Of a stretch of 51,093 nucleotides of DNA, positions 44,114 through 51,093 are shown piece by piece. Made by a program: the position numbers and the translations under genes. Position 1 is the first letter of the stretch. Each line of letters begins with the position of its first letter. Under the pieces are notes generated by a model. The model had not been told where the DNA came from. It did no database searches and saw only the letters and a list, made by a program, of their open reading frames with translations. Origin of the DNA: Bacteroidales bacterium (GTDB taxonomy: Bacteria; Bacteroidota; Bacteroidia; Bacteroidales; UBA932); assembly GCA_004552615.1 (NCBI GenBank), contig SFNZ01000003.1, positions 1 through 51,093 of the forward strand. Direction: 5' to 3'.

Positions 44114-44187
44114 TGACCCCAATAGGATTCAAACCTATAACCTTTTGATCCGTAGTCAAATGCTCTATTCAGTTGAGCTATGGGGCC
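44114..44187 (-). tRNA. tRNA-Arg (anticodon ACG)
   Basis: A 74-nt cloverleaf: acceptor GGCCCCA/TGGGGTC, D stem GCTC/GAGC, anticodon stem TTTGA/TCAAA with loop CTACGGA (anticodon ACG, read as inosine after TadA action), T stem ATAGG/CCTAT. CCA is not encoded. Position 19 is A and position 56 is T in place of the near-universal G19-C56. It lies 20 bp downstream of rplS on the same strand. Confidence 0.95.
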
Positions 44188-44207
44188 GTCCCAGGATTTC
44201 TCCTGAC

Positions 44208-44600
44208 TTATGCCTCGGAAGTTGCTCCTTCCTCTTTCAGGATATTGAGCTTCTTCTCCTTGATTCTTGCTTTCTTGCCGGAAAGTTTCCTAAGGTAGAA
44301 GATTCTTGCCCTGCGTACCTTGCCGACCTTGTTCAGCTCGATGCTGTCAATGAACGGAGACTCGAACGGGAAAATCCTTTCTACACCTACACCGCCTGAT
44401 ACCTTGCGGATGGTGAAAGTCTTTGTGAAAGGAGAGCATCCGCTGATCTGGATGACAACACCCTTGAATTTCTGGAGTCTCTCTTTGTCTCCCTCCTTGA
44501 TCCTATATGTGACTGTGAGCGTATCACCAGCCTTAAACTTAGGATATGTGGCAGCTTTACCGTTTGTAAAAGCCTGCTCTACAACTTTTATCAAATCCAT
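44208..44600 (-). CDS. rplS: 50S ribosomal protein bL19
   Basis: 130 residues with FKAGDTLTVTYRIKEGDKERLQ, FKGVVIQI, TFTIRKVSGGVGVERIFP and the basic VRRARIFYLRKLSGKKARIKEK tail of bL19. It lies at the subunit interface. It is slightly longer than E. coli L19 because of an acidic C-terminal extension. Transcription starts from the full promoter at 44675-44705 and appears to run on into tRNA-Arg. Confidence 0.97.
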   Translation of the reverse strand: MDLIKVVEQAFTNGKAATYPKFKAGDTLTVTYRIKEGDKERLQKFKGVVIQISGCSPFTKTFTIRKVSGGVGVERIFPFESPFIDSIELNKVGKVRRARIFYLRKLSGKKARIKEKKLNILKEEGATSEA

Positions 44601-44705
44601 TTCTAAAAAATTTTTAAGCGCAACGTTACTGATTCACTTAACGGTCGTAAGAGGTTGCTTCGTTAATGGGACTGCAAATGTACGAATAATTTTTCTTTCC
44701 GCAAA
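44601..44705 (-). promoter_or_regulatory. Promoter and structured leader of rplS
   Basis: Minus strand TTTG (44702-44705), 19-bp spacer, TACATTTG (44675-44682): full consensus. The remaining leader of about 68 nt can fold with AGCAAC against GTTGCG-type arms around an inner CGTTA/TAACG stem. Autoregulation by L19 is possible but unproven. Confidence 0.65.
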
Positions 44706-44709
44706 CTTT

Positions 44710-45900
44710 TTAGAAATTTTCTTTCATTTTATCGAAAAGATTTTTGTCCTCCCTGCTCAGGTCCGGCTTGAACGAATCACTCGAACGCATGGACTCAAGA
44801 GCTGATTTCTCATTGGATTTCAATTTCTTAGGAATCCATACAAGGTATTTTACGTACAAATCTCCGGTTCCGCTTCCATATCCCTTGACAGCAGGCAGTC
44901 CGCGGCCTCTGAGACGTACAACCGTTCCGGACTGGGTTCCAGGCTCCACCTTTATCTTGTAATTGCCGTCAAGGCACGGTATGGACACCTCGGTTCCGAG
45001 GATTGCATCCGTCACGGATATAATCTTGGAGTAGAACAGGTTCTTGCCTTCCCTCTTGAGTTCCTGATGAGGAATCTGCTCGATGACCACGAGGAGATCC
45101 CCATTTATGCCGCCGGCCTTGGCAGCATGTCCTTCTCCCTTGAGAGTCAGCTGCATGCCGTCCTCCACACCTGCCGGAATCCTGACCTTGACGCTCACAC
45201 GCTTGCGCACGAGACCGGTTCCTCCACAATTCCTGCACGGATTGGAGACCACCTGGCCTTCACCGCCGCATCTTGAACAAGTCGTATATGTTATGGTCTG
45301 GCCGAAGAATCCGTTGGTGACCCTCTGCTCCTGACCCGTTCCGTGACATACAGGACAGGTCTTGACATCGGATGCATTTACTGCTCCCTTGCCGCCGCAG
45401 TCAGGACATTGCTCGTTCCTCTCGATTGTGACTTCCTTTTCCACGCCAGTCGCAATCTCCTCAAGCGTGAGGCGCACCCTGGTACGGATATCCCGGCCAC
45501 GCATCACTCGCTGCTGGGCCCCGCCTCTCTGTCCGCCGCCGAAGCCACCGAAACCTCCGAAACCGCTGAATCCCCCGAAACCTCCGTTGCCGAAAAGTTC
45601 GTTCAGGATATCGTTGAGATTGCCGAAGCCGCCGCTGAAGTCCGGAGCACCGTCTCCTCCGAGGCCGGCCTGGCCAAATCGGTCGTACCTGGCCTTCTTG
45701 TCAGGATCGCTGAGCACGCTGTACGCCTCTGAAGCCTCCTTGAAGTTCTCCTCGGCAGTCTTCTTCTCGGCATCCGTACCGTTCACCCAACGGTCAGGAT
45801 GCCACTTGAGGGCCATTTTCCTGTACGCCGATTTTATATCGTCCGCCGTGGCATTCCTGTCCACACCGAGCACTTCATAATAATCTCTTTTCTCTGCCAT
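44710..45900 (-). CDS. dnaJ: Chaperone DnaJ
   Basis: 396 residues. The J domain (about 5-72) has the HPD motif (KWHPDRW). A Gly/Phe-rich segment follows (about 85-130). Four CxxCxGxG zinc repeats come next: CPDCGGKG, CPVCHGTG, CSRCGGEG, CRNCGGTG. Two C-terminal substrate-binding domains end the protein. It stimulates DnaK ATPase and delivers unfolded clients. It is 21 bp downstream of grpE in one unit; dnaK is not in the window. Type I layout is complete. Confidence 0.98.
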   Translation of the reverse strand: MAEKRDYYEVLGVDRNATADDIKSAYRKMALKWHPDRWVNGTDAEKKTAEENFKEASEAYSVLSDPDKKARYDRFGQAGLGGDGAPDFSGGFGNLNDILNELFGNGGFGGFSGFGGFGGFGGGQRGGAQQRVMRGRDIRTRVRLTLEEIATGVEKEVTIERNEQCPDCGGKGAVNASDVKTCPVCHGTGQEQRVTNGFFGQTITYTTCSRCGGEGQVVSNPCRNCGGTGLVRKRVSVKVRIPAGVEDGMQLTLKGEGHAAKAGGINGDLLVVIEQIPHQELKREGKNLFYSKIISVTDAILGTEVSIPCLDGNYKIKVEPGTQSGTVVRLRGRGLPAVKGYGSGTGDLYVKYLVWIPKKLKSNEKSALESMRSSDSFKPDLSREDKNLFDKMKENF

Positions 45901-45921
45901 AGGTCAAATCCTCCTGAACCA

Positions 45922-46560
45922 TTACACTCCTACCACTACCTTGGCATAACGGAGAATCTTTCCGCCGAGGGTATAGCCGGTCTCGATAACGTCGAAGACC
46001 AGACCTTTCTTGTCCTCCTCCGGAACCGGCACCTGGGCCACGGCCTCGTGGAAATCTGTATCGAACTTCTGTCCCCTCGCCTCGATTTTCTCGAGTCCCT
46101 TCTTCTTCAGGTACTGCATCAACTTCGTGTATATCAGGCCTGTACCCTCCTTGGCAGCCTCATCGCTGGATTTCTCGAGGAGCTCCATGGCACGTTCACA
46201 GTCATCGAGCACCGGAAGAAGTCCCTTGATAGTCTCGGAAGCCGCGGAATTGACCAGCTCGAGTTTCTCCTCTGCAGTACGCCTGCGGAAAGTCTCGAAC
46301 TCCGCCATCAGCCTGATATAGTCGTCCTTCTCACGGGCAAGTTTCTCAGTCAGGTCCCTGTTGGCGGCCTCGAGTTCCTGATTGCGTTTTTCAAGACTGT
46401 CTTCCGGCTCTGCCCCGGCTGTTTCAGTCTCCGGCATTTCCTCAGCGGAGCCATTGCCTTCCTTCACATCCTTCTCTCCGGAGGCTTCCTGAGCCGCCTC
46501 TGCCTTCAGCTTCTCTTTTTCAAGTTCCTTTTTTGTCTGTTTCATAGTATCTTTCATCAT
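45922..46560 (-). CDS. grpE: Nucleotide exchange factor GrpE
   Basis: 212 residues. A charged N-terminal coiled coil (about 1-85) leads into the GrpE core, with LMAEFETFRRRTAEEK and a C-terminal beta-domain (VAQVPVPEEDKKGLVFDVIETGYTLGGKILRYAKVVV). It releases ADP from DnaK. It is cotranscribed with dnaJ. The start codon overlaps the stop of a small upstream ORF as ATGA. The second Met (46557) is an alternative start. Confidence 0.96.
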   Translation of the reverse strand: MMKDTMKQTKKELEKEKLKAEAAQEASGEKDVKEGNGSAEEMPETETAGAEPEDSLEKRNQELEAANRDLTEKLAREKDDYIRLMAEFETFRRRTAEEKLELVNSAASETIKGLLPVLDDCERAMELLEKSSDEAAKEGTGLIYTKLMQYLKKKGLEKIEARGQKFDTDFHEAVAQVPVPEEDKKGLVFDVIETGYTLGGKILRYAKVVVGV

Positions 46561-46715
46561 TTTTTCTCATCCTGAACCCTGCCGTGGCGCTTCCTGATAC
46601 GCGACTTGGTCATTAAGACCTCGAAAATCTTCAGGTCAGGCTCGAACTTTTTCAGTTTCCGCCGCCTGCCCGCGAATATCCCGTAGATGGTCGCTATCAA
46701 TATAAGCCACAGCAT
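46557..46715 (-). CDS. Small membrane protein upstream of grpE
   Basis: 52 codons, starting MLWLILIATIYGIFAG and continuing into a very basic tail (RRRKLKKFEPDLKIFEV, KSRIRKRHGR). One membrane segment (about 2-16) with a positively charged cytosolic side is predicted. The stop TGA overlaps the grpE ATG as ATGA, the arrangement seen between other true gene pairs here. This argues for a real coupled gene rather than a chance ORF. Codon use resembles the neighbours. No family is recognised. Confidence 0.5.
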   Translation of the reverse strand: MLWLILIATIYGIFAGRRRKLKKFEPDLKIFEVLMTKSRIRKRHGRVQDEKK

Positions 46716-46940
46716 GACATTGTCCCTGCCGGGACCATATCCCCAGCGGGTACGCCCATGCCATCAGCAAATTATCTGCCACATCGGATAACTGACAGAT
46801 TGGCAGAAAGTGGATCTCCTCAAGAAGACATACCGGTCGTCGCCAAAACTACGCCGTTCGTCGCGGAATTCCGCATTGACAGCAGGCATATACCGGCAAT
46901 ATTATTAAATTAGCGGAAACAAATCACACTAAAATTAATT
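46716..46940. other. Divergent gap between the grpE unit and malQ
   Basis: 225 bp without a convincing gene. It contains the inverted-repeat cluster at 46768-46806, a second minus-strand -7-like TAGTTTTG at 46844-46851, and near-repeats of GTCGTCGC type around 46837-46866. No clear promoter for malQ was found. Confidence 0.5.
46768..46806 (-). promoter_or_regulatory. Candidate operator/promoter of the grpE-dnaJ unit
   Basis: On the plus strand CTGCCA (46776-46781), CTGACA (46792-46797) and TGGCAG (46801-46806) form an inverted-repeat cluster. On the minus strand an ATAATTTG (one mismatch to TAnnTTTG) follows at 46775-46768. Placed at a chaperone operon, it may be a heat-shock control site. 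It is not CIRCE. No name is claimed. Confidence 0.4.
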
Positions 46941-49100
46941 ATGATTCTGAAATTCAAGATTGAATACCGTACCACCTGGGGAGAGGAACTCGTGCTCGTC
47001 CTCGGGGAGAAGCATGTTTTCATGAAATACGGGGACGGCGGTATCTGGACAGCGAGGCTGACGGTCAGGACGCCGGGAAAGGCATTGTACGAGCCGTATC
47101 ATTATGAAGTATGGAAGGGCGGTATAAGGACGAGAAGGGAATGGCGGGACAGGACCGTGGCAGGAACAAGGGACCTGGGCCACGGAAGGCTGCCGCAGAA
47201 AGTCGAGATAGAGGACAGATGGTCGGACATTCCCGAGAATGCACCGTTCCACACATCCGCGTTTGCCGGAGGGGCATTCAGTGTAAGGCAGGGAGCGGAC
47301 GGAGAGGTCTGGACTGATGCCGGTGAAATGTACCGCAGGGGATGGAAATGCGCCGGTACCGCCGTGCCGGTATTCTCGCTCAGGACTGAGGAGAGTTTCG
47401 GTATCGGAGATTTCCTCGACCTGAAAAAGATGGCCGAATGGGCGGCCGCCACGGGACAGCGCATCATCCAGCTGCTTCCGGTGAACGACACTACGGCGAC
47501 CGGGACATGGACCGACTCCTATCCTTACAGCGCGAATTCCATCTACGCCCTTCATCCGCAGTTCATCAGGCTGACGGACGCAGGTGTAAGGAAAGACAAG
47601 ACTTACAAGAAATTGCAGGCTGAGCTGGAGGCCTTGCCACAGGTGGACTACGAAAAGGTCAACGAGTTGAAAGACAAGCTGATGCGCAAGTCATTCGCAA
47701 CCAATTGGGCGAAGACTTCGGAGTCAGCGGCCTACAGGAAATTCTATCTGGAGAACAAATTCTGGCTCGACGCCTACTGCGCATACAGGATCCTCACCAG
47801 GCAGACCGGCACCGCAGACCCGTCAAAATGGGGGAAATACGCGAAATACAGTGCCAGGAAGATTGAGGGATTCATTGCCGAAAACAGGGAAGAAGCTGAT
47901 TATCATGCTTTCGTGCAGTTCCATCTGAGCCGCCAACTGAAGGAGGCAAGGGACTATGCGCACTCGCTCGGCGTGATTCTGAAAGGAGACCTGCCTATCG
48001 GAGTGAGCCGCACGAGCGTGGACGCATGGCAGAACCCGTCGCAGTTCCATCTCGATTCACAGGCCGGAGCACCGCCTGATGCATTTGCCGCAGACGGACA
48101 GAACTGGGGATTCCCTACATACAACTGGGACAAGATGGAAGAGGACGGCTACGCCTGGTGGAAGGCCCGCCTGAAGAATATGGAGCAGTATTTCGACGCG
48201 TTCAGGATTGACCACATATTGGGATTTTTCCGCATATGGGAAATCCCTGCAGGGGCGAAAAGCGGCCTGATGGGACATTTCAATCCTGCCCTGCCGTTCA
48301 GCGGGGAGGAACTGAAGCAGCGCGGCTTCGACATCTCCACAGGATGGTATACGGAAGACTCGCTGAACACTCTCTTCCTTGAGGATCCGAGACGCAAGGG
48401 ATTCTGGCATCCGAGAATCGCCGCCCAGAATACGGAGCGTTACAGGAATCTCCCTCAGTGGCAGAAAGATGCTTTCAATGCGCTGTATGACGATTTCTTC
48501 TATCGCCGCCACAACATTTTCTGGAGGGATTCGGCCATGAGGAAACTGCCTGACCTGCTGGCTTCCACCGGAATGCTGGCTTGCGGAGAGGACCTCGGAA
48601 TGATTCCGGACTGCGTCCCTGACGTAATGAAGGAGTTGAAGATTCTGTCTCTTGAGATTGAGAGAATGCCGAAAGACCCGTCAAGGGAGTTTGCCGACAC
48701 ATGGAGCTATCCATATTTCTCCGTCTGCGCTACTTCGACCCATGACATGAGTCCTCTCAGGGCATGGTGGCACGAGGACAGAGATGTCACCCGGAGATTC
48801 TGGAACAGTATTCTCGGAAAATACGGGGAGGCACCGGCAGACTGCGGTCCGGACACATGCAGGAGCATACTTATGATGCACCTGCAGTCGGCATCCATAT
48901 TCTGCATCCTGCCGCTCCAGGACTATCTTTCCATCAAGCCGGAGCTTTGCATGGAAAAGCCTGAGGACGAGCGCATCAACGTGCCTGCAATCTCGCCTTA
49001 TTACTGGAGATACAGGATGAAGGTGACTCTCGAGGCTCTTCTCGCGGACGATGTCACGGCTGACATCCGGAAGATGACACGAGACTGCGGACGAAAATAA
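46941..49100 (+). CDS. malQ: 4-alpha-glucanotransferase (GH77)
   Basis: 719 residues. The first about 100 (FKIEYRTTWGEELVLVLGEK, YHYEVWKGG) look like a CBM20 starch-binding module. The GH77 barrel follows: FGIGDFLDLKKMAEWA, the DAFRIDHILGFFRIWEIP nucleophile region and ACGEDLGMIPDCVPDVM with the acid/base Glu. It transfers malto-oligosaccharide units during starch or glycogen use. Bacteroidales MalQ and plant DPE2-type enzymes often have two CBM20 modules; only one is seen here, so the N-terminus is short. Its stop directly abuts the stop of the convergent LytTR fragment. Confidence 0.95.
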   Translation: MILKFKIEYRTTWGEELVLVLGEKHVFMKYGDGGIWTARLTVRTPGKALYEPYHYEVWKGGIRTRREWRDRTVAGTRDLGHGRLPQKVEIEDRWSDIPENAPFHTSAFAGGAFSVRQGADGEVWTDAGEMYRRGWKCAGTAVPVFSLRTEESFGIGDFLDLKKMAEWAAATGQRIIQLLPVNDTTATGTWTDSYPYSANSIYALHPQFIRLTDAGVRKDKTYKKLQAELEALPQVDYEKVNELKDKLMRKSFATNWAKTSESAAYRKFYLENKFWLDAYCAYRILTRQTGTADPSKWGKYAKYSARKIEGFIAENREEADYHAFVQFHLSRQLKEARDYAHSLGVILKGDLPIGVSRTSVDAWQNPSQFHLDSQAGAPPDAFAADGQNWGFPTYNWDKMEEDGYAWWKARLKNMEQYFDAFRIDHILGFFRIWEIPAGAKSGLMGHFNPALPFSGEELKQRGFDISTGWYTEDSLNTLFLEDPRRKGFWHPRIAAQNTERYRNLPQWQKDAFNALYDDFFYRRHNIFWRDSAMRKLPDLLASTGMLACGEDLGMIPDCVPDVMKELKILSLEIERMPKDPSREFADTWSYPYFSVCATSTHDMSPLRAWWHEDRDVTRRFWNSILGKYGEAPADCGPDTCRSILMMHLQSASIFCILPLQDYLSIKPELCMEKPEDERINVPAISPYYWRYRMKVTLEALLADDVTADIRKMTRDCGRK

Positions 49101-49265
49101 TCATCTGGATTCCATCCAGGTCAGGAAATCGTCAGAACGGGAACGGCTGACAAGAATTTCTGATGAAGTGTCGGGGCGGGGGTTGATTTTCAACCTTCCG
49201 CCCTGAAGTTTTACTATGCTTTTCACTGCGGAGGAGGCTATTATGCAGCTTCTGGAGACGCGGAA
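49101..49265 (-). pseudogene. C-terminal fragment of a LytTR-domain regulator
   Basis: The last about 55 codons match the end of a LytTR domain: FFRVSRSCIIA at the start, GGRLKINP, and the VSRSRSDDFLTWMES finish common to Bacteroidetes response regulators. The N-terminal receiver and the rest of LytTR are missing because the contig switches to other DNA. The complete gene probably exists in the source genome. Confidence 0.75.
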
Positions 49266-49952
49266 GAATTCCGCCGGGTCCATGGGCTGATCCTGGCAGC
49301 TGACGCTGAAATGCACATGGGCACCCATCACCGATTCCACCAGAGCGGTGTCACCGGCATAGCCGATGGTCTGGCCCATGACTACCGCGTCCCCGGGGGC
49401 TACCGCCAGGTCCTCCCGCAGACTGGAATAGCGGGTGGTGTAGCCCCCCTCGTGGCGGATGACCACGGTGAAGCCCAGGGTGTCGTCCTCATAGGTGGTG
49501 TAGACCGTGCCGTCCGCCGCTGCCGCCACCGGAGCCCCTTCTTCCGCCGCGTAGTCCACGCCGTTGTGGACCCGCCAGTCCCGGGTGGTTTCGTTATAGC
49601 TCAGGCAGTCCATGGCGTAAACGCCGATGGCATCGCCGGTGACGGGCAGGGCGGTTTTCAGCGCGGTTCGGGGCACCTGAGTTTCCAAAGGCTGGGTCGC
49701 CTCCTCCGACGGCTGATTCGGCTGGGACGGTACCGTGGTGGGAACGGATACCGACGGGGCAGGGGAAGAAACCTGGGAAGGCTGGGTACTTTGTGTACTC
49801 ACCGCCAGATTTTCAACCATGGGCTGCTGGATGGCCGCCTCTGTTGCGGCTCCGCCGCCTCGCTGGGTCAGATAATAGGTCAGCGAGCCGGCAGCGGCCA
49901 CCAGCGCCAGAACCAGCGCGGCATATTTACCGCTGTATTTTTTGTTGCTCAT
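49101..49952 (-). CDS. Chimeric ORF: M23 peptidase (Firmicutes) joined to LytTR C-terminus (Bacteroidales)
   Basis: 283 codons from the ATG at 49952, which has a GGAGG 9 bp upstream. Residues about 8-28 form a membrane anchor. A Pro/Ser/Thr/Gln-rich linker (about 45-100) follows. The M23 metallopeptidase domain shows HNGVDYAAEEGAPV and HVHFSVS zinc ligands, resembling SpoIIQ-like proteins of spore-forming clostridia. After PMDPAEFF the sequence changes to RVSRSCIIASSAVKSIVKLQGGR and LVSRSR, a LytTR DNA-binding domain end of Bacteroidetes type. A secreted peptidase ending in a DNA-binding domain makes no biological sense. The junction is most simply an assembly join. The extension to 50066 has no support. 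Confidence 0.85.
   Translation of the reverse strand: MSNKKYSGKYAALVLALVAAAGSLTYYLTQRGGGAATEAAIQQPMVENLAVSTQSTQPSQVSSPAPSVSVPTTVPSQPNQPSEEATQPLETQVPRTALKTALPVTGDAIGVYAMDCLSYNETTRDWRVHNGVDYAAEEGAPVAAAADGTVYTTYEDDTLGFTVVIRHEGGYTTRYSSLREDLAVAPGDAVVMGQTIGYAGDTALVESVMGAHVHFSVSCQDQPMDPAEFFRVSRSCIIASSAVKSIVKLQGGRLKINPRPDTSSEILVSRSRSDDFLTWMESR
49255..49290. other. Chimeric junction
   Basis: Codon use, promoter type and ribosome-binding sites all change here. The shared GGAAGAATTCC stretch (49262-49272) could be the overlap that joined two unrelated reads or contigs. Confidence 0.75.
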
Positions 49953-50026
49953 TTGTAAGCACCTCCGCAGCAGAGTATAGACAGATAGCCGGATTTCTAA
50001 ACAATAATTTGTTTTCATGTTGCCTA

Positions 50027-50054
50027 TTGACATTGGGCCGATTTTATATATATT
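50027..50054 (+). promoter_or_regulatory. Sigma-70-type promoter of potA
   Basis: TTGACA (50027-50032), 16-bp spacer, TATATT (50049-50054), in an A+T-rich gap. It is unlike the TAnnTTTG promoters used in the rest of the window. Confidence 0.6.
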
Positions 50055-50105
50055 TATATGTGTCAAATTCTGACGAAAAATCGGTTAAAGAATCGGGGGA
50101 GGATA

Positions 50106-51093
50106 ATGTCCAAGGAACTCATCAGGCTCCGTGATTTGATTATGGAGTTCGACGGGGAGCGTATATTAGACGGCATCAATCTTTACATCAACGATCACGA
50201 ATTCCTCACATTGCTGGGCCCTTCCGGCTGCGGAAAGACCACCACGCTGCGGATCATCGGCGGCTTTTTAACGCCCACATCCGGCACGGTGACCTTCGAC
50301 GGTGAGACAATCAATGATGTACCGCCCTACAAGCGGCAGATCAACACCGTGTTTCAGCGCTATGCCCTTTTTCCGCATCTGGATGTTTACGACAACATCG
50401 CCTTCGGACTGCGGGTCGCCAAGGTGCCGAAAAATGAGATCGACACCAGGGTGAAGGAAATGCTGGAAATCGTCAGCCTCAAGGGCTACGAAAACCGGCA
50501 CATCGACAGCCTTTCCGGCGGTCAGCAGCAGCGGGTGGCCATCGCCCGGGCACTGGTCAACCGGCCCAAGGTGCTGCTTCTGGATGAACCGCTGGGGGCG
50601 CTGGACCTGCGGCTGCGCAAGGATATGCAGAATGAGCTCAAACGCATTCAGCAGGCCCTGGGCATCACCTTTATCTATGTGACCCACGACCAGGAGGAGG
50701 CGCTGTCCATGTCCGATACCATCGTGGTGATGGACAAGGGCCGCATCCAGCAGATCGGCAAGCCTGAGGATATCTATAATGAGCCGAAGAACGCCTTCGT
50801 GGCGGATTTCATCGGCGAATCCAATATATTGGACGGCGTGATGCTGTCCGACTACCGGGTGAAGTTCTTTGACCGGGAATTCCAGTGCGTGGACAAGGGC
50901 TTCGCCGAAAACGAGAGCGTGGACGTGGTTATCCGGCCCGAGGACGTGGATATTGTCCCGGTGAAGGAGGGCCACCTGGTGGGCAAGGTGACGGCCATTA
51001 CCTTTAAGGGACTGAACTACGACATCATCGTGGAATTCAAGGGCTTCAAATGGCTGATCCAGTCCACCGACTATCAGGCCGTAGGCTCTACCA
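50106..51093 (+). CDS. potA: Spermidine/putrescine ABC transporter ATPase (3' end outside window)
   Basis: 329 codons, open at the right edge. ABC motifs: Walker A GPSGCGKT (38-45), Q-loop VFQRYALFPH, signature LSGGQQQR (136-143), Walker B VLLLDEP (156-162), H-loop His194. A C-terminal TOBE-like domain (about 240 onward, RPEDVDI) marks the PotA/MalK group; FADFIGESN is typical of PotA. It would energise polyamine uptake with PotBCD, presumably encoded to the right. GGGAGG lies just before the ATG. Codon use (GGC, CTG, CGG, GTG) differs from the Bacteroidales genes, so it belongs to the second organism. Its proximity to aguAB is not evidence of a link. Confidence 0.92.
   Translation, partial: MSKELIRLRDLIMEFDGERILDGINLYINDHEFLTLLGPSGCGKTTTLRIIGGFLTPTSGTVTFDGETINDVPPYKRQINTVFQRYALFPHLDVYDNIAFGLRVAKVPKNEIDTRVKEMLEIVSLKGYENRHIDSLSGGQQQRVAIARALVNRPKVLLLDEPLGALDLRLRKDMQNELKRIQQALGITFIYVTHDQEEALSMSDTIVVMDKGRIQQIGKPEDIYNEPKNAFVADFIGESNILDGVMLSDYRVKFFDREFQCVDKGFAENESVDVVIRPEDVDIVPVKEGHLVGKVTAITFKGLNYDIIVEFKGFKWLIQSTDYQAVGST

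Noticed and set aside
49262..49272. GAATTC at the junction as proof of a restriction-cloning artefact
   Set aside because: GAATTC occurs several times in the window, so its presence here may be chance or simple microhomology.
754..51093. Functional link between aguAB putrescine synthesis and potA polyamine uptake
   Set aside because: The two lie on opposite sides of the chimeric junction and probably come from different organisms.

Overview
The window is almost entirely one bacterial genome, a member of the order Bacteroidales, joined at its right end to about 1.8 kb from a different organism. Evidence for Bacteroidales: repeated promoters of the TTTG-N19/20-TAnnTTTG type, almost no Shine-Dalgarno sequences except at rpsU and rpmA, DUF4249/TonB-receptor pairs, DUF6515, DUF4922 and cellobiose 2-epimerase/GH130 mannan genes, and heavy use of AGG (Arg) and GGA (Gly). 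Genus cannot be fixed from sequence alone; an uncultivated gut lineage is likely.

Layout. 1-753: end of a HAD-family hydrolase. 754-2737: aguA-aguB, agmatine to putrescine. 2796-11801: a beta-mannan utilisation locus without SusC/SusD. It holds an acetylesterase and cellobiose 2-epimerase on the minus strand, then a divergent AraC regulator, a GH5-GH26 double mannanase lipoprotein, a GH130 mannosylglucose phosphorylase and a GPH-type sugar symporter. 11820-15211: uvrB and an HI0933-family flavoprotein. 15198-18760: an overlapping three-gene outer-membrane operon (small lipoprotein, TonB receptor, DUF4249). 18832-19470: a nitroreductase with a lipoprotein signal. 19623-21800: a long Rel (p)ppGpp enzyme with a degenerate hydrolase motif. 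21828-26475: prmA and a large AsmA-like protein. 26586-31413: rpsU, a sirtuin coupled to an ATPase, rplU-rpmA, serS and ruvC. 31534-34527: an outer-membrane TonB-receptor-like barrel.

34563-44006: cell-wall genes, all on the minus strand. murI and a Ser/Arg-repeat DUF6515 protein come first. A 162-bp palindromic element with perfect 20-bp terminal inverted repeats separates them from a five-gene operon: GT2, a DUF4922-SpoIID fusion, an AmpG-like permease, a BamE-like small protein and a NamZ-type muramidase. That operon looks like an uncharacterised route for using peptidoglycan fragments and is the best candidate here for an undescribed system.

44114-46715: tRNA-Arg and rplS, then dnaJ, grpE and a previously invisible 52-codon membrane-protein ORF that overlaps grpE by ATGA. 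46941-49100: malQ. At about 49255-49290 the sequence switches in mid-ORF from a Bacteroidales LytTR domain to a Firmicutes-type M23 peptidase. This is followed by a divergent potA with a TTGACA promoter and Shine-Dalgarno sites. It is most simply an assembly chimera, and everything right of the junction should not be assigned to the same organism.
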